From: an uncultured beta proteobacterium
Lineage (GTDB): Bacteria; Pseudomonadota; Gammaproteobacteria; Burkholderiales; Burkholderiaceae_C
Assembly: GCA_903838565.1 (NCBI GenBank)
Contig: CAILZB010000056.1
Location: 19,413-83,412 of the forward strand
Direction: 5' to 3'
DNA: 64,000 bases
Every line of letters starts with the position of its first letter. The stretch's first letter is position 1. A program made the translations under genes and the position numbers. Below, piece by piece: positions 15,290-22,563 of this stretch. The notes under the pieces were generated by a model. That model did no database searches and was not told the origin of the DNA. It worked only from the letters and a program-made list of their open reading frames with translations.

Positions 15290-16144
15290 ATGGACCCACT
15301 TTCAATTCAACACCAAGCGGACCAAGGCCGGTTCTGGGCCGAGGTCGACGGTCACGCCCTGGAACTGGACTACCAGTGCCGCGGCGATCAACTCATCTTC
15401 CACCACACCGGCACGGCGCCGGCGTTGCAAGGGCGCGGTCTGGCGGGCCAGTTGGTGGAGCACGCGCTGCAATGGGCGGCGCCGCTGGGCCTGCAATTGG
15501 TGCCGGCCTGCAGCTACGTCGCCGCTTATCTGCAGCGCCATGCGCGCTGGCAGCGGCTGCTCGAACCGTTACTGGTGCAGAAGGTGTTGAACTACTGGTT
15601 CGGACCGTTGGGCAGCGAGACCGACGGGCAGATTCGCGCGCTCTGGTTCGAGAAGAACGACGCCACCGACGCCGAGATCAGAGAGCGCTTTGGCGCACTG
15701 ATTGAGCAAGCCCTGGGCCGCGGTCTGAGCGGTTGGGAGACCACGCCGCTGGGTCGTCTGGCGTTGATCATCGTGCTGGATCAGTTCACGCGCAACGTTT
15801 TCAGGGACAGCGCACGTGCCTTCGCCGGTGACGCGCAAGCGTTGCAAGCGGCGCTGGTTCTGCTGGAGAGCGCTGCCTTCGCGCAGCTCGAGCCGCTGCA
15901 GCGCTGGTTCGTGCTGATGCCGCTGGAGCATGCCGAAGACCTCGCCATGCAGCAGCGCTGCGTCGCTGAGTTCGAGGCGCTGACGGCGCTTGACGCCCGG
16001 CTGGCAGGTGCGCTCGATTACGCGCGCCGCCACCTGCAAGTGATCGAGCGCTTTGGCCGCTTCCCGCACCGCAACCAGGTGCTCGGTCGGCCTTCAACGG
16101 CGCAAGAGTTGAGCTATCTGGCGCAGCCTGGCTCGGGATTCTGA
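15290..16144 (+). CDS. Fusion protein: Gtn1/YjdJ-type GNAT domain + DUF924
   Basis: A 284-residue cytoplasmic protein made of two families usually encoded separately. Residues 1-95 are a small GNAT-like acetyltransferase of the CG subgroup (FHHTGTAPALQGRGLAGQLVEHAL, with the acetyl-CoA loop QGRGLA, then VPACSYVAAYLQRH). Residues 97-284 are DUF924, a TPR-like helical domain: VLNYWFGP at its start, LDQFTRNVFRD in the middle and IERFGRFPHRNQVLGR at the end. Neither domain has a firmly known substrate. It starts four bases after the peptidase stop with no strong ribosome binding site, so coupling is likely. The junction at residues 93-97 (LVQKVLNYW) is clean, with no frameshift. Confidence 0.85.
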   Translation: MDPLSIQHQADQGRFWAEVDGHALELDYQCRGDQLIFHHTGTAPALQGRGLAGQLVEHALQWAAPLGLQLVPACSYVAAYLQRHARWQRLLEPLLVQKVLNYWFGPLGSETDGQIRALWFEKNDATDAEIRERFGALIEQALGRGLSGWETTPLGRLALIIVLDQFTRNVFRDSARAFAGDAQALQAALVLLESAAFAQLEPLQRWFVLMPLEHAEDLAMQQRCVAEFEALTALDARLAGALDYARRHLQVIERFGRFPHRNQVLGRPSTAQELSYLAQPGSGF

Positions 16145-16342
16145 GGCCGAACTGCGTTGGCCGGGTTGGCGGCCCGCCCGCCGCTGCCGGGAAAACCCTT
16201 GCCGTTCAACCCGCCTCACGACGGGCGCGGGGCTGGTGCTTGTTGTCAAAATGAGATAGAGTTCGCGCCGACCCGACTCCGATTGAGTGAACCCGAGGCG
16301 GGATCAGCGCGCTTTGGACAACGAATCGCAGGGAGAAGCACC

Positions 16343-17230
16343 ATGTCGAACATCCATCTGGTTTCCATTTCGCCGCGCCAACTCGACCCCGCCAGCTTGG
16401 GTGGCCTGTATGACCTGGAGCGCTTTGAGAAGAAGTACCTGGCTCAGGGCGATTCATGGTTTTCCATCGGGCATATGCCGCCATGGGCCACAACCAATGT
16501 CTTGCAGCAGATGGCACTCTCGCGCTCGGCCGTGGTGGTCAATTGCGCGCATCCCGGCATGGAGTTGTCGCACATGGCTGACACCAGCACCGAGCCGACC
16601 TTTCTCAATCTGCTCAACGGCAGCGGCAACAAATTGCTGGCGTGGAAATGGGATGCCATTCTGATGTCCGGCGGTGGCAACGACTTGATCGACGCGGCTC
16701 AGGCCGATCCCAAAGCTGAACCCAAAGCTCGACTGCTGCGCAGGGCCGATGAATGGCCTGCCGATGGCGGCGTCGAGGGCTACGTCAGCGAACCTGGGTG
16801 GCAGGTGTTTGCCGACCACCTGGACTTGGTGCTTTTCAACCTGCTGGAGGAGCGCGACCGCAACGTCAACCAGGGTGTGCCGTTGTTGCTGCACACCTAC
16901 GACTACGTGACCGTGCGCAACGCTCCAGCCGGGTCGGGCCTGGGGCCCTGGCTGTACAGGGCCATGAAGGATATCTATCGTATTCCCGCAGCGGACTGGG
17001 ACGCGCTTTCCGATACGCTGATTCGCAGACTGCAAACCCTGATGAGAGGCCTGGGGCAAAAGTACGCGGGCCGAAACGTGGTCGTGGTCGACTCCGTGGG
17101 CACGCTCACGCGCGCCGAACCGGGAACGTCGGGCGTGAGTGGCGACTGGGAGAATGAAATCCACCCCACACCGCACGGCTACTCGCTGCTGGCGCAAGTC
17201 TGGCGTGGTCCTTTGGACGCCCTGGCGTGA
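16343..17230 (+). CDS. SGNH/GDSL-like hydrolase
   Basis: A 295-residue protein from ATG 16343, chosen because AGGGAGAAG precedes it and the upstream in-frame extension looks non-coding. Block I is GDSWF with nucleophile Ser38, block III is SGGGNDLID with Asn113, and block V is NEIHPTPHGY with His274; the usual Asp three residues before the His is replaced by Asn. No signal peptide is visible, so it is probably cytoplasmic. Such enzymes act as esterases, lipases or acyl hydrolases; the substrate is unknown. The 198 bp before it show nothing I can assign. Confidence 0.8.
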   Translation: MSNIHLVSISPRQLDPASLGGLYDLERFEKKYLAQGDSWFSIGHMPPWATTNVLQQMALSRSAVVVNCAHPGMELSHMADTSTEPTFLNLLNGSGNKLLAWKWDAILMSGGGNDLIDAAQADPKAEPKARLLRRADEWPADGGVEGYVSEPGWQVFADHLDLVLFNLLEERDRNVNQGVPLLLHTYDYVTVRNAPAGSGLGPWLYRAMKDIYRIPAADWDALSDTLIRRLQTLMRGLGQKYAGRNVVVVDSVGTLTRAEPGTSGVSGDWENEIHPTPHGYSLLAQVWRGPLDALA

Positions 17231-17365
17231 TCGCCATGAGCGACCGCCTGTTCGGCAAGCTTGTCAAATCGATGGCATCATCTGGCGCCGCCGGCGCTCG
17301 TCTGCACACGGGCGCATGCCGGACGTGATCCAGGAACTTTCGAATACCAGCACAAGGAGATTGCC

Positions 17366-18298
17366 ATGCACCTCATCCGACCCGACGCCTTGCGCGCGCC
17401 GCGATCCTTCCTCAAACCCTTCTGGGTCGCGCTCTGTGCCTGCGCGCTGCTTGCGGCCTGCGGCAGCGTTCCGCCCAAGGAGGACCACATCGCGAGTCAG
17501 AGCGCCGCCCCCCCGGTGACTGCGACCGAAGTGATGTTCATCCACGGCATGTTCGTCACCGCCGGCTGCTGGGACCAGTGGCTGCCGCTGTTCGAGAAGG
17601 CCGGCTACAAAGTGTCGGCACCCGCATGGCCGGCGCATCCGGTGCCGCCGCAGCGCGTGCGCGACCCTGAGAACATGAAGGCGCTGGGCCAGTTGCAGTT
17701 GGCGCAGGTGCTGGACCACTTCAGAAAGATCCTCAAGGACAAGCCCGTTAAGCCGATACTGGTGGGCCACTCCATGGGCGGGCTTGTGGCTCAAATCCTG
17801 TTGCAGGAGGGCTTGGCCCAGGCGGCTGTGGTGATCGACTCTGCGCCGCCCAAAGGCATCCTGTTTGTCAGCGGACCGTTCCTGAAGTCCAATTGGAAGC
17901 TGATCAATCCATTTGCCGATTCCGACAAGCCGGTGGCGATGACGCGTGAAGAATTTGCCTACGCGTTTGCCAACCAGCAGACCGACGCGGTGGTGGACGC
18001 GGGCTTTGCCACCCAGGTGGTGCCCGAGTCGCGCCATCTGGGCAAGGACGCGTTGACCGATGTGGCGGCGATCGACACCAGCAAGGCGCGCGGGCCGCTG
18101 CTGCTTATCGCCGGCGAGATGGACCACATCATCCCAGCGGCGTTGAACTACAAGAACTTCGAGATCTACCGCAGCACGCCGGCCAGCACCGACTTTCAGA
18201 TGTTCCCCAACCGCGACCACTGGCTGATTGCCGGCGCGGGCTGGGAGGATGTGGCCCAGCAAACGCTGGCGTGGATCGACAAGCAGAACCGCCGCTGA
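17366..18298 (+). CDS. Alpha/beta-hydrolase, lipoprotein
   Basis: A 310-residue protein from ATG 17366 with an AAGGAGA ribosome binding site. The N-terminus is a lipoprotein signal with lipobox LAAC (Cys32). The hydrolase fold shows VMFIHGMFVTAGCWDQW (oxyanion-hole HG motif), nucleophile Ser136 in VGHSMGG, a likely acid in LLIAGEMDHII, and catalytic His in FPNRDHWLI near the C-terminus. The lipid anchor implies a periplasmic or outer-membrane location. The substrate cannot be named; esterase or lipase activity is inference. Confidence 0.85.
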   Translation: MHLIRPDALRAPRSFLKPFWVALCACALLAACGSVPPKEDHIASQSAAPPVTATEVMFIHGMFVTAGCWDQWLPLFEKAGYKVSAPAWPAHPVPPQRVRDPENMKALGQLQLAQVLDHFRKILKDKPVKPILVGHSMGGLVAQILLQEGLAQAAVVIDSAPPKGILFVSGPFLKSNWKLINPFADSDKPVAMTREEFAYAFANQQTDAVVDAGFATQVVPESRHLGKDALTDVAAIDTSKARGPLLLIAGEMDHIIPAALNYKNFEIYRSTPASTDFQMFPNRDHWLIAGAGWEDVAQQTLAWIDKQNRR

Positions 18299-18305
18299 TT
18301 TTCAC

Positions 18306-18335
18306 GTGAGAGTGCGCCGTGTGGCGCGCTCTCAC
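18306..18335. terminator. Bidirectional hairpin terminator between two convergent genes
   Basis: Arms GTGAGAGTGCGCC (18306-18318) and GGCGCGCTCTCAC (18323-18335) pair with one mismatch around a four-base loop. It lies between the convergent hydrolase and ycaO genes and covers the ycaO stop codon. There is no long T-tract on either side. Confidence 0.65.
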
Positions 18336-20059
18336 ATGCTGGCGTGCACTTTGTCGTAGGCCGCCAGCAGCTTGCGGTGCATCTCGCAGCCTTCCAGCGT
18401 CAGGCTCGGGGCCGAGATGCCCATGAAGCGGTCGGCCTGCATGATGAGGGCGTGGGCCTGGGCCACGGCGCCCGCGCCATAGAGCTGACGCAGCGCGTCC
18501 AGGTACGGGCCAGTGTCGCCCATGTCGGTGAGCTTGATCAGGCTCTCGATGCAGGCGTAGACTGCGCGCCGCTGCGGATTGATCTGGCCGAAATGGCGGA
18601 TCCAGTCGCAGCCTTCGAGCGTCGCGGCTTCGTCACCGATGGCCAGCGCCAGCAGCGTCTTGAGTTCGCCCACGCGCAAATCGGCCCAGAAGGTGCCCGC
18701 ATCCGCCGCCAGGCCGATCACGGCCGCCACCGGGCGCTGGTCCGCCAGCGCGGATTCGTTCAGCGCGTCCAGCAGGTCCGAGCATTCCTCGTCGTCCAGG
18801 TCGGTGAGGTTGAGGATGGCTTCGCGCATGTCGTTGCCGACCGAATTGTTCTCGAAGTCCAGGTCGTCCACCGGGTAGATCTCGGACATGCCGGGCACCA
18901 GGATGCGGCAGGCGTAGACGCCCAGATGCGTGAAGTCGGCGATGTAGATGTCACGCCCGTCCTGGTGGATGCGCTCCACCGCCCAGGCATAGTCTTCGGC
19001 TGTGGTGTTGCTGAAGTTCCAGTCGCAAAACGGATGATCGGGCTCGTCGCCCAGGAACTTCCAGTGGATCACGCCGCTGGAGTCGACAAAGTGGATTTCG
19101 ATGTTGGTGGAGCTGGCCACTTCTTCCAGGTCGAAGCCCGGCGCAGGAAAGCCGCCGAGCGAGTCCAGCGCACGGCCCTGCAGCAGTTCGGTCAGCGCCC
19201 GTTCCAGCGCGATCTCGAAGCGCGGATGCGCGCCGAAGCTGGCGAAGCAGCCCTGGTCCTCGGGGTGCAGCAGGGTCACGTTCATCACCGGGTACTGGCC
19301 GCCCAGGGAGGCGTCCTTCACCAGGATGCCGAAGCCCGCTGCGCGCAACGCCGCAATGCCGGCAGCGATGCGCGGGTAGCGCGCGATCACGGCGTCTGGC
19401 ACGTCGGGCAGGCAGATGCCCTCGCTGATGATGCGGCCCTTGATGTGGCGCTCGAAGATCTCCGACAGCGCTTGCGTGCGTGCCTCCGCCTGGGTGTTGC
19501 CGGCCGACATGCCGTTGCTTACGTACAGGTTGCCGATGATGTTGACCGGGAAATAGGTGAGGGCGCCATCGCGCTGGCGCACATAAGGAATCGCGCAGAT
19601 GCCGCGTTCGGCGTTGCCGGAATTGAACTCCACCAGCGCGCTGGCGTCGATGCTGCGTTCAGGGTTGTAGAACTTGTGCAGTTCGGCGTTCAATACTGCC
19701 GATGGCCAGCGTCCATCTTCGCCCGCGGCAAACCAGCGCTCCTGCGGGTAGTGCACGTGCTCGCGGTTCGCGACGTCGGGCCCAAGGTAGTAGTGGGTCC
19801 AGAAATAGTTGGTGGAAAGGCGCTCGAAGAACTCGCCCAGGGCGCTGGCCAGACACGCCAGCCGTGTGGCGCCCTTGCCATTGGTGAAGAGCAGCGGGCA
19901 GTCGCGGTCGCGGATGTGCACCGACCAGATCCCGTCCACGGGATTCAGCCAGGATTTCTCCTCGATATGAAAACCCAGGGCCTGCAGCTTGGTCTGCAGC
20001 GTGTTGATGGTGGATTCGAGCGAGGCGTCTTTGCCGGGGATGAAGTTTTCGGTGGTCAT
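18332..20059 (-). CDS. ycaO: YcaO, accessory factor of ribosomal protein S12 methylthiolation
   Basis: A 575-residue protein that closely follows Escherichia coli YcaO along its length: the opening FIPGKDASLESTI, SWLNPVDGIWSVHIRD, GKGATRLACLASALGEFFERLSTNYF, NIIGNLYVSNGMSAGNTQAEARTQALSEIFER (part of the YcaO ATP-binding core), and FASFGAHPRFEIALERALTELLQGR. The C-terminal part has the TPR-like region of the E. coli protein. YcaO enzymes activate backbone amides with ATP; in E. coli YcaO aids RimO in modifying ribosomal protein S12. The start at ATG 20059 matches the known N-terminus; the longer upstream frame runs through repeat DNA and is rejected. There is no neighbouring peptide precursor or dehydrogenase, so a RiPP role is unlikely. 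Confidence 0.93.
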   Translation of the reverse strand: MTTENFIPGKDASLESTINTLQTKLQALGFHIEEKSWLNPVDGIWSVHIRDRDCPLLFTNGKGATRLACLASALGEFFERLSTNYFWTHYYLGPDVANREHVHYPQERWFAAGEDGRWPSAVLNAELHKFYNPERSIDASALVEFNSGNAERGICAIPYVRQRDGALTYFPVNIIGNLYVSNGMSAGNTQAEARTQALSEIFERHIKGRIISEGICLPDVPDAVIARYPRIAAGIAALRAAGFGILVKDASLGGQYPVMNVTLLHPEDQGCFASFGAHPRFEIALERALTELLQGRALDSLGGFPAPGFDLEEVASSTNIEIHFVDSSGVIHWKFLGDEPDHPFCDWNFSNTTAEDYAWAVERIHQDGRDIYIADFTHLGVYACRILVPGMSEIYPVDDLDFENNSVGNDMREAILNLTDLDDEECSDLLDALNESALADQRPVAAVIGLAADAGTFWADLRVGELKTLLALAIGDEAATLEGCDWIRHFGQINPQRRAVYACIESLIKLTDMGDTGPYLDALRQLYGAGAVAQAHALIMQADRFMGISAPSLTLEGCEMHRKLLAAYDKVHASM

Positions 20060-20105
20060 GCGGGGAGCATATCGCACCGCCGTGTCGCGCCTGCGTGGGT
20101 TAGGG

Positions 20106-20200
20106 GTAGGTCGGGTTAGCGCAGCGTAACCCGACAACTTCTGTGCCGTTGCTTCATCCGGCATTTGTCGGGTTACGCCCGGTGGGCTAACCCGACCTAC
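20106..20200. repeat. Nested palindromic repeat upstream of ycaO and DUF2239
   Basis: Outer arms GTAGGTCGGGTTAGC (20106-20120) and its exact complement GCTAACCCGACCTAC (20186-20200) enclose inner arms GCGTAACCCGACAA (20124-20137) and TTGTCGGGTTACGC (20165-20178), also exact. Each half is itself a small hairpin of TCGGGTTA/TAACCCGA. This GTCGGGTTAcGC type of repeat is common between genes in betaproteobacteria. Confidence 0.85.
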
Positions 20201-20212
20201 GACTTATTGTTT

Positions 20213-20249
20213 TATCCGGGTGTAATTGTGTTATATTAATACCCGGATA
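20213..20249. promoter_or_regulatory. Inverted repeat TATCCGGGT-N19-ACCCGGATA, candidate operator/promoter of DUF2239-MATE
   Basis: Exact 9-bp arms at 20213-20221 and 20241-20249 flank an AT-rich segment containing TTATATTAAT, which could be a -10 element. The AT-rich composition stands out from its surroundings. It lies 37 bp before the DUF2239 start. The regulator is unknown. Confidence 0.5.
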
Positions 20250-20285
20250 TAAATGATGTCATCGACTGGCTTTGGAAAACACTCA

Positions 20286-20948
20286 ATGAACCACTGGACA
20301 CACGCTCAATGCACCGCCTTTGAAGGCAGTCGCCGTATTGCCTCGGGCGCGCTCAAGGAAGTGGCGCTGGCGGCCAAGCTGGCCCATGACCGCTCGACGC
20401 ACAGCGCTTCGCCGCCGCCGGTTCTGATCTTCGACGACGCCACGAGCGAGGTGATCGAGCTCGATTGGCGCGGCTCCAGCGCCGCTTTCGCAGCCCGGCT
20501 TGACGACATGCTGCTGCAGTGCTCGGCCATGGCGGCACCGGAGCCGAACGAGGCGCAAGAGGCTTCGCAGGCGCAGCCAGCGCTGCGCGGCCCGGGTCGG
20601 CCCAAGCTGGGTGTGGTGGCACGCGAGGTGACGCTGCTGCCACGCCATTGGGAATGGTTGAGCCGCCAGACCGGTGGCGCTTCGGTGGCGCTGCGCAAAC
20701 TGGTGGACGCAGCGCGCCGCGCGTCGGAAGTCAACGACCGGGTGCGTCACGCCAGCGCCATGGGCTACAAGTTCATGGCCACGCTCGCGGGGCATGAACC
20801 CGGCTTTGAAGAAGCCAGTCGCGCGCTGTTTGCCGGGGACAAGGCGCAGTTTGAAGCACAGATCGCCGCCTGGCCGGTCGATGTCCAGATGCACCTGAAA
20901 AAGATACTCGTCGACGCCTTTGCGGCGCCGTCTGCCAGCCCCAACTGA
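20286..20948 (+). CDS. DUF2239 family protein
   Basis: A 220-residue protein that fits the DUF2239 family from end to end: TAFEGSRRIASGALKEVALAAK at the start, PVLIFDDATSEVIELDWRG, then after a linker GRPKLGVVAREVTLLPRHWEWL and GGASVALRKLVDAARR, and FEEASRALFAGDKAQFEAQIAAWP near the end. The basic RPKLGVVAREVTLLPRHW block looks like a nucleic-acid or partner-binding segment, but the function is not known. ATG 20286 is chosen because MNHWTHAQCTAFEG is the usual type of N-terminus; ATG 20253 is also in frame. A MATE exporter starts one base after its stop, so they form an operon behind the inverted repeat at 20213-20249. Confidence 0.85.
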   Translation: MNHWTHAQCTAFEGSRRIASGALKEVALAAKLAHDRSTHSASPPPVLIFDDATSEVIELDWRGSSAAFAARLDDMLLQCSAMAAPEPNEAQEASQAQPALRGPGRPKLGVVAREVTLLPRHWEWLSRQTGGASVALRKLVDAARRASEVNDRVRHASAMGYKFMATLAGHEPGFEEASRALFAGDKAQFEAQIAAWPVDVQMHLKKILVDAFAAPSASPN

Positions 20949-20949
20949 A

Positions 20950-22338
20950 ATGCCCATGAGCAAGAATTCAACCGCTCCCGAAGCTGGCGCCAAGCCCGCT
21001 CCACCCATCCTGTGGAAAAGCTATCTGGCGTTTCTGGCGCCGATGATCCTGAGCAACTTCCTGCAGTCCATCTCCGGCACGGCGAACAACATCTATCTGG
21101 GGCAGATGCTGGGCGTGCGGGCCATGGCTTCGGTCTCGGCCTTCTTCCCGGTGCTGTTTTTCCTGATCGCCTTCATGATCGGACTGGGGTCGGGTGCGTC
21201 CGTGCTGATCGGCCAGGCATGGGGTGCGAAGGAGCGGGACCGCGTCAAGGCCATCGCCGGCACCACGCTCATGATGGGCTTGAGTGCGGGTTTGCTGGTG
21301 GCGGTGTTTGGCGGTTGGTTTGCCGACGTGATGCTGCGCGCCCTGGGCACGCCGGCGGACATCCTGAGCGGCTCAACGGCCTATGCCCGCGTCATGCTGT
21401 TGGCCGCGCCGCTGATCTTCACATTTTTGTTGACGACCTCGATGCTGCGCGGCGTGGGCGACACGACGACGCCCTTGCTGACGCTCCTGATCGCCATCGG
21501 CGTGAGCCTGCTTCTGACACCGGCGCTGATCCAGGGGTGGCTGGGTTTGCCGAAAATGGGCGTGGCCAGCGGCGCCTATGCCGCAGCGATTTCCTACGCG
21601 ATTGCGCTGGCCTGGTTGGCGTGGTATCTGCGGCGCAAGAAACACGTGCTGGCGCCCACCGCCACGTCGCTGCAATACCTCACCATCAACCGCGCCTTGA
21701 TGCAAAAGGTGCTGCGCATCGGCCTACCCACGGTGCTGTCCATGACCACCGTGTCGATCGCAGAAATTGCCGTGCTGTTTCTGGTGAACCGCTATGGCTC
21801 CCAGGCCACGGCCGCCTACGGTGCGGTGAATCAGATTGTGTCCTACGTGCAGTTCCCCGCGATCTCGATTGCCATCACAGCCTCCATCCTTGGAGCGCAA
21901 GCCATCGGCGCGGGCAGGGCGCAGACGCTGGGGCATATCGCGCGCACCGGCATCGCGCTGAACCTGGCGTTGACGGGCTCGCTCGTGCTGCTGGGCTACC
22001 TGTTTTCGCGCAGCATTCTGGGTTTGTTCATCACCGAAGCGGCGGTCGTGGACCTGGCGCAGACGCTGCTGCACATCATGCTGTGGAGCAGCGTGATCAT
22101 GGGCATGTCGATGGTGCTGTCGGGCCTGATGCGCGCCAGCGGCACGGTGCTGGCGCCCACCGCGATTGGAATGCTGGCCATTGCCGGCATAGAGGTCCCC
22201 CTGGCCTGGGCGCTGAGCAACCGGTACGGCCTCAACGGCATCTGGGCCGCGTACCCTGTGGCCTTCCTGTCGATGCTGGCGATGCAAACCGCCTACTACC
22301 GGTTGGTGTGGAAAAAGAAGCCGGTTCGCCGGTTGTAA
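20950..22338 (+). CDS. MATE family multidrug/metabolite exporter
   Basis: A 462-residue membrane protein with about twelve hydrophobic segments in two similar halves, typical of MATE antiporters. Recognisable parts are PMILSNFLQSISGTANNIYLGQMLG in the first helix pair, GLGSGASVLIGQAWGA before helix 3, and MVLSGLMRASGTVLAPTAIG in the second half. It probably exchanges a cationic drug or metabolite for Na+ or H+ across the inner membrane. It starts at ATG 20950 (or ATG 20956), one base after the DUF2239 stop, so it is translationally coupled. The substrate is unknown. Confidence 0.9.
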   Translation: MPMSKNSTAPEAGAKPAPPILWKSYLAFLAPMILSNFLQSISGTANNIYLGQMLGVRAMASVSAFFPVLFFLIAFMIGLGSGASVLIGQAWGAKERDRVKAIAGTTLMMGLSAGLLVAVFGGWFADVMLRALGTPADILSGSTAYARVMLLAAPLIFTFLLTTSMLRGVGDTTTPLLTLLIAIGVSLLLTPALIQGWLGLPKMGVASGAYAAAISYAIALAWLAWYLRRKKHVLAPTATSLQYLTINRALMQKVLRIGLPTVLSMTTVSIAEIAVLFLVNRYGSQATAAYGAVNQIVSYVQFPAISIAITASILGAQAIGAGRAQTLGHIARTGIALNLALTGSLVLLGYLFSRSILGLFITEAAVVDLAQTLLHIMLWSSVIMGMSMVLSGLMRASGTVLAPTAIGMLAIAGIEVPLAWALSNRYGLNGIWAAYPVAFLSMLAMQTAYYRLVWKKKPVRRL

Positions 22339-22454
22339 AAGGGCGGAGTGCACCGCAGCCGTTGCAAGGACGCCACGAAATTCAACGATCTGGCGCATCC
22401 TAGGGATTGTCCGGATAAGACCTGGATTTCTCCGATGCTACATTCCAACCATCG

Positions 22455-22472
22455 ATTGGGAACGATTCCAAT
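22455..22472. promoter_or_regulatory. LacI-family operator candidate, upstream of the TonB-dependent receptor
   Basis: ATTGGGAACGATTCCAAT is an 18-bp near-palindrome with the central CG typical of LacI-family sites. It lies 92 bp before the receptor start and matches the palindrome in front of the GH1 gene (31016-31033) in the frame ATTGGRAWSSWTYCCAAT. The LacI-type regulator at 29899-30927 is the natural candidate. Confidence 0.7.
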
Positions 22473-22563
22473 TTGATGACCGCCAAAGTACTTCAGAGCT
22501 GCGCGTCATGGTCGTGACATGTTCACGCAGCATTTTTATACCGAGCCCCGTAGGAGACACCCC

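Noticed and set aside
18332..20059. YcaO as the core of a RiPP (thiazole/oxazole) cluster
   Set aside because: It follows the E. coli YcaO length and motifs, and no precursor peptide, dehydrogenase or cyclodehydratase partner gene is nearby.
21012..22403. A 460-codon overlapping frame in the MATE gene region
   Set aside because: It is the +1 frame of the exporter gene, with Gly/Arg/His-rich composition and no membrane segments.
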